From assembly GCF_000021485.1 (NCBI RefSeq), contig NC_011761.1, positions 2,262,001 to 2,326,000 of the forward strand: a stretch of 64,000 nt of DNA, in the 5' to 3' direction. Source of the DNA: Acidithiobacillus ferrooxidans ATCC 23270 (GTDB lineage Bacteria > Pseudomonadota > Gammaproteobacteria > Acidithiobacillales > Acidithiobacillaceae). Under the pieces are notes generated by a model, which was given only the letters and a program-made list of their open reading frames with translations, was not told the origin of the DNA and ran no database searches. This document shows positions 56,273 to 64,000 of this stretch, piece after piece (the stretch's first letter is position 1; each line of letters starts with the position of its first letter). The translations under genes and the position numbers were made by a program.

Positions 56273-57675
<1,403 letters not shown>

Positions 57676-57693
57676 GGTATTGTTCCTTTATCA

Positions 57694-57891
57694 TCAACCG
57701 TAGGGAAGCATGCGCCGCAATGCGGCCTGGTCGCTACCCGAAGTAACCAGCGTATGGCGCAGGTGGCGCTTCCGCTTGGTCGTTTTCTTGGTCAGGATGT
57801 GGTTCAAAAACGCCTGACGATGCTTGAATTTACCGGAACCGGTGCGCTTGAAACGCTTGGCCGCCCCACGATTGCTCTTCATTTTTGGCAC
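57694..57891 (-). CDS. rpmI: 50S ribosomal protein L35
   Basis: 65 residues from a GTG start preceded by AGGAGA. It has the typical [20 protein letters not shown] start and a basic composition. It lies between infC and rplT. Confidence 0.97.
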
Positions 57892-57900
57892 GATTGTCTC

Positions 57901-58419
57901 CTATTTTTTCCGCGGCGCGACAATCATCACCATTTGTCGCCCTTCCATGCGTGGCCGTTGTTCAACCACACCCACTTCCGTTAAATCCCTTTCTACCCGA
58001 TTGAGCAACTCCATACCCAATTCGGGATGCGACATTTCACGACCGCGAAAGCGCAACGTAATTTTCGCACGATCTCCATCTTCAATAAAACGCAAAATAT
58101 TGCGCAACTTGATCTGGTAGTCGGCGTCATCCGTACGCGGGCGGAATTTAATTTCCTTCACCTGTGTCTGTTTCTGCCGGCGTTTTGCATCATGCTGGCG
58201 CTTACTTTCCTGAAAACGAAACTTTCCGTAGTCCATGATCCGGCATACGGGAGGATCGGCTTGCGGAGCGATCTCGACGAGATCCAGTTCAGCCTCTTCT
58301 GCAGCCGCGATGGCTTCCATAAAGGATAACACACCTAACTGTTCTCCCTCGACACCTATCAACCGGACCCGCGCTGCGGTAATTTCCCGATTGATATTCA
58401 CTTCTTTCTCTGTCGCGAT
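57901..58419 (-). CDS. infC: Translation initiation factor IF-3 with ATC start codon
   Basis: 172 residues if translation begins at the ATC at 58419, which lies eight bases after a perfect AGGAGG. The first standard start, a GTG at 58401, is 26 bases away from that site and lacks its own. The protein reads [23 protein letters not shown], then the linker and the C-terminal domain [21 protein letters not shown] rare start codon is the known basis of IF-3 autoregulation, so this fits the family. Confidence 0.95.
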   Translation of the reverse strand: MATEKEVNINREITAARVRLIGVEGEQLGVLSFMEAIAAAEEAELDLVEIAPQADPPVCRIMDYGKFRFQESKRQHDAKRRQKQTQVKEIKFRPRTDDADYQIKLRNILRFIEDGDRAKITLRFRGREMSHPELGMELLNRVERDLTEVGVVEQRPRMEGRQMVMIVAPRKK

Positions 58420-58435
58420 CGCCTTGTCCTCCTCG

Positions 58436-60370
58436 CTAGCCTTGCCACTCCAGGGTATTCACCCGCGCCTGGTCCATTTTCTGCAGGGTAGCGCCCACGG
58501 CGTCTATGGAAAGCGTGCCGAGATCCTGGCCATTTCGATCCCGCACCGCCACCGTACCCGCTTCTTTTTCCCGTTCCCCGACCACCAGCAGGTAGGGCAC
58601 CCTACGCAAAGTATGGGCGCGTATCTTATAACCTATCTTCTCGTTTCTCAAGTCCGTTTCTGCCCGAATGCCGCGTTTCACCAATACGTCACTTACCGAC
58701 TCGGCGTATTCCGAGTAATGCTCGCTGATAGGCAGCACCACGGCCTGTACCGGAGCGAGCCAGACTGGAAACTTGCCCTCATAGTGCTCGATGAGTACAC
58801 CGAAGAAGCGTTCGATGGAACCGAAGATGGCGCGATGCACCATGATGGGCACCTTGCGCGCACCGTCTTCCGCCACATATTCCATGGCGAAGCGCTCCGG
58901 CAGATTGAAGTCGAGCTGCACGGTGCTGCATTGCCACTTACGACCGATGGCGTCCTGAATCTTCAGATCGATTTTAGGTCCGTAGAACGCGCCACCACCT
59001 GCATCCACCTGATATTCCAGGCCCGCACGCTCCAGGGCATTGCGCAGGGCCTGGGTGGCGGCATCCCAGATCTCGTCACTGCCCACCGAATGCCCGGGAC
59101 GGGTGGACAGATTGATTTCATACTGGTCGAAGCCGAAGGTGCCGAGAATTTTTCGCACCAGTACCAGCACCGCACCGATTTCTGCCTCTATCTGGTCGGG
59201 TCGACAAAAGACGTGGGCATCATCCTGGGTAAAGCCCCGCACCCGCATCAGTCCGTGCAGGGCACCCGACATTTCGTGGCGGTAAACCGTACCCAGTTCC
59301 GCCCAGCGAATCGGCAGGTCCCGGTAGGAATGCAGCTTGTCCTTATAAATGAGAATATGGAATGGACAGTTCATGGGTTTGAGCTGGTAGGCCTGCCCCT
59401 CGTCCTGCATCGGGTCGAACATGGACTCACTGTAGAAATCCTTGTGCCCCGAGGTATACCACAGCTGCTCATGGGCAATATGCGGCGTATAGAGCAGATC
59501 GTAACCTGCCTCCACGTGGGCCTCCTTCCAAAAATCCTCGATGACGCGTCGCACGCGCGAGCCCATGGGATGCCAGAACACCAGGCCGCCACCGGCATCT
59601 TCCTGAATGGAGAAGAGCTCCAGTTCAGTGCCGATACGCCGGTGATCCCGCTTTTCGGCCTCCGCCAGTTGCTGGAGATAGGCGTCAAGGTCTTTCTGCT
59701 GCGCCCAGGCCGTGCCATAAATACGCTGCAACATGGGATTGCGGGAATCCCCGCGCCAATAGGCGCCCGCCACTCGCTGCAATTTGAATGCCCCGAGAAC
59801 GCCAGTCGATGGCACATGGGGACCGCGGCACAGGTCCACGAAATCCCCCTGCCGATACAGGCTCAGTGGTTCACCTCGGGGAATGGCGCGGATAATTTCG
59901 ACCTTGTAGTCTTCGCCCATCTTTTCAAACAGAGCGATGGCATCTTCGCGGGAGAGCATCTCGCGTTGCACCGGAAGATTTTCTTTGACCAGTGCGTGCA
60001 TCCGCGCTTCGATCGCTTCCAGATCTTCTGGCGTGAAGCCACGCGGAAAAGCAAAGTCATAGTAGAAACCGTTATCGATGACCGGCCCGATGGTGACCTG
60101 AGCCTCCGGATAGAGGGACTGCACCGCCTGCGCCAGCAAATGCGCGGTGGAATGGCGGATCACCTCCAGACCATCTGCGCTGTCGCGGGTGACAATCGCC
60201 ACTTCCGCATCCTGATCCAGCACCGCCGAAAGATCCTTGAGGATGCCGTCGACCCGCATGGCTACCGCCGCCCTAGCGAGGCCGCTGCCGATCGCTCGCG
60301 CCAGCGTCAGCCCGGTCACGGGCTCCGCAAACTGACGATGACTACCGTCCGGCAACTGGATATCTGGCAT
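58436..60370 (-). CDS. thrS: Threonine--tRNA ligase
   Basis: 644 residues, full length, with TGS, editing (HSTAHLLAQ near residue 72) and class II catalytic domains ([31 protein letters not shown]) and a C-terminal anticodon-binding domain. GGAGG precedes the ATG. It is followed by infC after 16 bases and preceded by tRNA-Val. Confidence 0.98.
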   Translation of the reverse strand: MPDIQLPDGSHRQFAEPVTGLTLARAIGSGLARAAVAMRVDGILKDLSAVLDQDAEVAIVTRDSADGLEVIRHSTAHLLAQAVQSLYPEAQVTIGPVIDNGFYYDFAFPRGFTPEDLEAIEARMHALVKENLPVQREMLSREDAIALFEKMGEDYKVEIIRAIPRGEPLSLYRQGDFVDLCRGPHVPSTGVLGAFKLQRVAGAYWRGDSRNPMLQRIYGTAWAQQKDLDAYLQQLAEAEKRDHRRIGTELELFSIQEDAGGGLVFWHPMGSRVRRVIEDFWKEAHVEAGYDLLYTPHIAHEQLWYTSGHKDFYSESMFDPMQDEGQAYQLKPMNCPFHILIYKDKLHSYRDLPIRWAELGTVYRHEMSGALHGLMRVRGFTQDDAHVFCRPDQIEAEIGAVLVLVRKILGTFGFDQYEINLSTRPGHSVGSDEIWDAATQALRNALERAGLEYQVDAGGGAFYGPKIDLKIQDAIGRKWQCSTVQLDFNLPERFAMEYVAEDGARKVPIMVHRAIFGSIERFFGVLIEHYEGKFPVWLAPVQAVVLPISEHYSEYAESVSDVLVKRGIRAETDLRNEKIGYKIRAHTLRRVPYLLVVGEREKEAGTVAVRDRNGQDLGTLSIDAVGATLQKMDQARVNTLEWQG

Positions 60371-60422
60371 AGCCCCTCCAAAGAAAAAGCACCAGCGAGC
60401 ATTGCCCCTCTGGTGCGGGATT

Positions 60423-60497
60423 TGGTAGGCGCGGGCGGTTTCGAACCGCCGACCTCTACCGTGTCAAGGTAGCGCTCTCCCCCTGAGCTACGCGCCT
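60423..60497 (-). tRNA. tRNA-Val (anticodon GAC)
   Basis: A 75-base cloverleaf including encoded CCA. The acceptor AGGCGCG pairs with CGCGCCT, the anticodon stem is CTACC/GGTAG with loop TTGACAC, and the T-loop is TTCGAAA. It is 52 bases upstream of thrS. Confidence 0.97.
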
Positions 60498-60653
60498 GCA
60501 GCCCGAAATGTACCGGCTGGCGGGCTATACGTCAAGAACTGCGCGTCGGACCTGTACCAGGCCGGCGGCCGATCAAAGCGCGGGGCCGGAGGAAACAGAC
60601 CCGATCACGGCCATTGCGGTGCAAGGCCAGCGCCCCGCCCGCATAGGCCTCGG

Positions 60654-62099
60654 TCAGATTACCCCCCGCATGGCGTAGAAACAAAAAGCCATCAACGGCC
60701 CCGGCAGGATACCCAGCACCAGCAGCGCCAGACTGTTGATGCTTAATGCCATACTGGCCAGGTCATCGCGTACGATCAAACCCGCATCCGGCGCCGGCTT
60801 ATCAAAATACATCACCTTGACGACACGCAGATAATAAAATGCTCCAATCACCGCCAGCAGGACGCCGACCACGGCCAACCACACATATCCCGCCGCCACC
60901 ACCGCCTGAAACACCGCGAGCTTGGCATAAAAGCCCACCGTCGGCGGCACACCCGCCATGGAAAACATGACGATCATCATCAAAAAAGCATACCAGGGCT
61001 TGCGCTGCGCCAAGCCCTTGAAGTCATCGATACGCTCCGCCTCAAAACCCGCCCGGCTCACGAGCAGAATCATGCCAAAACCCGCCAGAGACATCAGCGT
61101 ATAGACTACGGTATAAAAAAATGCACTGGCCAGCCCGGCCTCCGTCCCCGCCACGATCCCCAACAACATAAATCCGACATGACCGATAGTGGAATACGCC
61201 AGCATCCGTTTGATGTTCTGCTGGGCAATGGCGATCACGTTACCCACCACCAGCGATACCACGGTCAGCGCGACAAAAATCTGCTGCCAAGATTCCTGCA
61301 TGCCGTAGCCACCATCCACCAGCAGGCGGATGATCAGGGCAAAGGCGCCGATTTTGGGCGCCGAAGCAAGAAAGGCGGTCACCACCGTAGGCGCGCCCTG
61401 ATATACGTCGGGTAACCACATATGAAAGGGCGCCGCGCCCAATTTGAAGGCAATACCCGCGGCAATAAATACGATGGCAAAGACCAGTACCAGATTGCCT
61501 GCGGTCATATTCACCAGATCAGCGGCAATATCCCGCACATCCAGGGTGCCCGTCAGCCCGTAAAGAAGCGACATCCCATAAAGCAGCAAACCCGAGGCCA
61601 GCGCTCCGAGAACGAAATATTTCAGCCCTGCTTCCGTCGCCATCACACTGTCGCGGTAAAAGGCAACCAGGGCATATTGGCTCAGCGCCAGCAGCTCCAG
61701 CCCGAGGTAGACACTCAGCAGACTGCCACCGGAAACCATGACCATGATTCCCAGCAGGGCGAAAAGCAACAGCACAAACACCTCGCCTCGGTAAATACCC
61801 CGGTCCACCAGATAGCGCCGGGAGTAGAGCACCACCATTAGCACGGCCAGATAGCTGAACAGCTCTGCAACGTTGGTGAAGCGGTCCAGCACGAAAAGGC
61901 CCGCAAAGGCGGTACCGCTCTGCCCCATCTCAAAAACGGTCAGCACGGCCGCACCGCTGAGGGTCAGCACGGTCAGCACCGCAGCAAGATCACGCAGGCC
62001 GTCGCCCCAGAACAAGTCTGCCAGCAAAACGACGCAGGCCATCGTCAGCACCCAAATTTCCGGGATGGCGTAAGTCCAGTGCATAAGGAATGAATTCAT
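60654..62099 (-). CDS. nuoN: NADH-quinone oxidoreductase subunit N
   Basis: 481 residues from the ATG at 62099, nine bases from AAAGGA. It has about 14 membrane helices, with the antiporter-like segment SGGSLLSVYLGLELLALSQYAL and conserved lysines in KLGAAPFHMWLPDVYQGAP and IAQQNIKRMLAYSTIGHVGF. It is a proton-pumping subunit of complex I and the last gene of the nuo operon. In iron and sulfur oxidisers complex I also runs uphill to make NADH. Confidence 0.96.
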   Translation of the reverse strand: MNSFLMHWTYAIPEIWVLTMACVVLLADLFWGDGLRDLAAVLTVLTLSGAAVLTVFEMGQSGTAFAGLFVLDRFTNVAELFSYLAVLMVVLYSRRYLVDRGIYRGEVFVLLLFALLGIMVMVSGGSLLSVYLGLELLALSQYALVAFYRDSVMATEAGLKYFVLGALASGLLLYGMSLLYGLTGTLDVRDIAADLVNMTAGNLVLVFAIVFIAAGIAFKLGAAPFHMWLPDVYQGAPTVVTAFLASAPKIGAFALIIRLLVDGGYGMQESWQQIFVALTVVSLVVGNVIAIAQQNIKRMLAYSTIGHVGFMLLGIVAGTEAGLASAFFYTVVYTLMSLAGFGMILLVSRAGFEAERIDDFKGLAQRKPWYAFLMMIVMFSMAGVPPTVGFYAKLAVFQAVVAAGYVWLAVVGVLLAVIGAFYYLRVVKVMYFDKPAPDAGLIVRDDLASMALSINSLALLVLGILPGPLMAFCFYAMRGVI

Positions 62100-62111
62100 A
62101 GGCAAGGTCCT

Positions 62112-63596
62112 TTACGCCGGAATCTTGGAGAGAGACACCTGGGTCACCAGGTGCTGTACCGAGCTGTGCACGATATCGAGGAAGGGCGCTGGCCAGAGGC
62201 CGAGCAGCAGGGTAAAGGCCGCCAGGGTACCGAGCACCAACACCTCCCGGCCATCGAGGTCTTTCAGTCTGGCCACTTCGGGCTGGACAACACTGCCGAA
62301 AATCACCCGCTTGAAAAGCCAGAGGGTATATCCAGCGCCGGTAATCAGGCTGGTGGCCGCCAGAATCGCCAACCAGGGGTTTACCTGATAGGTCCCGAGC
62401 ACCACCATGAATTCGCCGACAAAACCCGACGTCCCCGGTAGGCCGACATTACCCATGGCAAAGAGCATCATCAGCGCAGCAAAAACCGGCATGACATTGG
62501 CCACCCCTCCGTAAGCTTTGATACTGCGGGTATGCATCCGATCATAGAGTACGCCGACACAGAGGAACATGGCTGCACTGACAAAGCCGTGCGATAACAT
62601 TTGAATGATACCGCCCTCGATCGCCACGCTATTGAACACAAAAAATCCCAGCGTCACGAAACCCATATGAGCGATGGAGGAATAGGCGATCAGCTTTTTC
62701 ATATCCTCCTGCACGATCGCCACCAGCGCGACATAGATAATGGCGATGAGGGACAGGACAATCATCAGCCAGGCCAATTTGTGACTCGCGTCGGGCACAA
62801 TCGGCAGGCTCAGGCGCAGGAAGCCGTAGGCGCCCATCTTGAGCATTACCGCTGCCAGGATGACGGAGCCCCCAGTAGGAGCCTCGACATGGGCGTCCGG
62901 CAACCACGTATGCACCGGCCACATGGGAATTTTTACCGCGAAGGCAAAGAAAAAGGCCAAGAAGATAAGCGTCTGCGCGCTCATGCCCAAAGGGGTTTTC
63001 TGAAACTCCAACAAACTGAAACTATCCCCACTATGGAAGTACAGATAGAGCAGCGCTACCAGCATCAGTACCGATCCGAGAAAGGTATAGAGAAAGAACT
63101 TGATGGTCGCGTAGACCCGCCGCGGACCACCCCAGACCCCGATGATCAGGAACATGGGGATGAGCATGGCTTCCCAGAACACATAGAACAGAATGGCGTC
63201 CAGCGCACAGAAGACACCAATCATCAGACCCTCCATGATCAGGAAAGCCGCCATGAATTGTGCCACCCGCTCCTGCACGTTTTTCCAGGAACTGATGACC
63301 ACCAACACCGTCAGGAAACTGGTGAGCAGGATAAACCACAGGGAAATTCCGTCGATCCCGAGGTGATAAAAGATGTTCAGGGAGGGAATCCAGGCGACCC
63401 GTTCGCTGTACTGCATCGCCGCCGTATGGGTATCGAATCCGGTAAAGAGGGGAATGGTCACGGCGAAAGCAACCAGCGAGGCCACCAGTGCCAGCCAGCG
63501 CGCGGCCTCGGGACGGCGATCGCCCACCGCAAGGACCAGCAGACCACCGATGATCGGCACCCAGATGGCGTAACTGAGGAGAGGGGAGTGCGTCAT
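62112..63596 (-). CDS. nuoM: NADH-quinone oxidoreductase subunit M
   Basis: 494 residues with about 14 helices. Typical NuoM segments are GIDGISLWFILLTSFLTVL, FYVFWEAMLIPMFLIIGVWGG, WPVHTWLPDAHVEAPTGGSV and KKLIAYSSIAHMGF. It lies three bases after nuoL and 12 bases before nuoN. Confidence 0.97.
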   Translation of the reverse strand: MTHSPLLSYAIWVPIIGGLLVLAVGDRRPEAARWLALVASLVAFAVTIPLFTGFDTHTAAMQYSERVAWIPSLNIFYHLGIDGISLWFILLTSFLTVLVVISSWKNVQERVAQFMAAFLIMEGLMIGVFCALDAILFYVFWEAMLIPMFLIIGVWGGPRRVYATIKFFLYTFLGSVLMLVALLYLYFHSGDSFSLLEFQKTPLGMSAQTLIFLAFFFAFAVKIPMWPVHTWLPDAHVEAPTGGSVILAAVMLKMGAYGFLRLSLPIVPDASHKLAWLMIVLSLIAIIYVALVAIVQEDMKKLIAYSSIAHMGFVTLGFFVFNSVAIEGGIIQMLSHGFVSAAMFLCVGVLYDRMHTRSIKAYGGVANVMPVFAALMMLFAMGNVGLPGTSGFVGEFMVVLGTYQVNPWLAILAATSLITGAGYTLWLFKRVIFGSVVQPEVARLKDLDGREVLVLGTLAAFTLLLGLWPAPFLDIVHSSVQHLVTQVSLSKIPA

Positions 63597-63599
63597 GCC

Positions 63600-64000
63600 T
63601 TATCCTCTCCAGACCACAAAATAACTCATGAGCAGAATCAACCCGATAATCATTGCGAAAGCATAGTGGTAAATATAACCCGTCTGGACACGTCGCCAGG
63701 ATAATGCCGCCTTACCGATTTCACGGGCCGTACCGTTGACCATGATGCCGTCGATCAGGCGTTCGTCGCCCACGTGCCAGAACAAAGCGCCAAGCTGTAA
63801 GACGCCGCGTACCAGTACCGTCTGGTTGAAGGCATCAAACCCGTATTTGCGCTGCAGCGCCCAGACAATGGGACTGAGAAACCGGGTCAGCGCTTCAGGC
63901 AGGCCCGGCCGCAACCAGTAGAACCAGGCAGCGACGGCAATACCCAAGAGCGCCAACCAGAACGGTACGGTCTCCACACTGTGCAGCACGAACGCGCCCG
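63600..64000 (-). CDS. nuoL: NADH-quinone oxidoreductase subunit L (C-terminal part)
   Basis: About 132 C-terminal codons; the 5' end lies beyond the right window edge. The end reads ALSWRRVQTGYIYHYAFAMI and a final helix before the stop, as in NuoL, with the preceding RKYGFDAFNQTVLVRG segment near the lateral helix. It directly precedes nuoM. Confidence 0.94.
   Translation of the reverse strand, partial: GAFVLHSVETVPFWLALLGIAVAAWFYWLRPGLPEALTRFLSPIVWALQRKYGFDAFNQTVLVRGVLQLGALFWHVGDERLIDGIMVNGTAREIGKAALSWRRVQTGYIYHYAFAMIIGLILLMSYFVVWRG

Noticed and set aside
58235-60472. 745-codon plus-strand open frame
   Set aside because: Antisense to thrS and infC and running into the tRNA-Val gene; no recognisable domain.
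62601-63704. 367-codon plus-strand open frame
   Set aside because: Antisense to nuoM; its very hydrophilic His/Gln/Asp composition is the expected mirror of a membrane protein.

Overview
The window looks like the chromosome of a chemolithoautotrophic, acidophilic sulfur oxidiser of the genus Acidithiobacillus. This is inferred from the complete sHdr sulfur-oxidation cluster with lipoate-binding proteins, a second persulfide-type sulfur operon, moderately high GC, and gene neighbourhoods typical of that lineage. Species cannot be fixed from sequence alone; an A. ferrooxidans-like member is plausible. No insertion sequence, prophage, CRISPR array or rRNA was seen.

Region 1 (1-12389, minus strand) is a sulfur-oxidation supercluster read rhd - tusA - dsrE - hdrC1 - hdrB1 - hdrA - hyp - hdrC2 - hdrB2 // lbpA - dsrE-like - lbpA - lipS1 - sLpl(AB) - lipT - lipS2 (cut by the window edge). 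Sulfurtransferases pass sulfane sulfur to the cytoplasmic sHdr complex, which uses lipoylated LbpA as cofactor protein. The last four genes are the dedicated lipoate ligase and two-protein lipoyl synthase for LbpA. A strong terminator (5524-5551) lies between hdrB2 and the first lbpA.

Region 2 (12450-24382) holds moaA and moaC, then the rod-shape and cell-wall operon mreBCD-mrdA-rodA-dacA, then ybeD-lipB-lipA (the classical lipoate pathway) and ydcF. Region 3 (24413-30446) has an L,D-transpeptidase and a five-gene cassette: TPR/FimV-like membrane protein, receiver-like protein, Ras/MglA-like GTPase and two roadblock-like proteins. Region 4 (30536-35934) has glyQS, gmhB, plsC and an ATP-grasp ligase.

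Region 5 (35614-42573) is accessory. It holds a second, near-identical inverted copy of hdrB flanked by two paralogous small proteins, then queH, ampD, a thioredoxin-like gene, a Cys-rich small protein and a divergent gst/hxlR pair. Region 6 (42658-52289) has leuA, then a sigma-54 activator whose cysteine spacing matches the persulfide sensor FisR. Divergent from it are a good sigma-54 promoter with upstream TGTCAT repeats and a dsrE-tusA-sqr-DUF1641 operon. Next come a methyltransferase and a 51-residue peptide gene followed by a two-gene ABC exporter. The peptide gene is preceded by the same type of TGTCAT-N4-ATGACA palindrome. This last locus is the best candidate here for something undescribed.

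Region 7 (53014-64000, minus strand) is conserved housekeeping: tRNA-Val, thrS-infC-rpmI-rplT-pheS-pheT-ihfA-merR and tRNA-Pro, plus nuoL-nuoM-nuoN of complex I. infC appears to start with the rare codon ATC.
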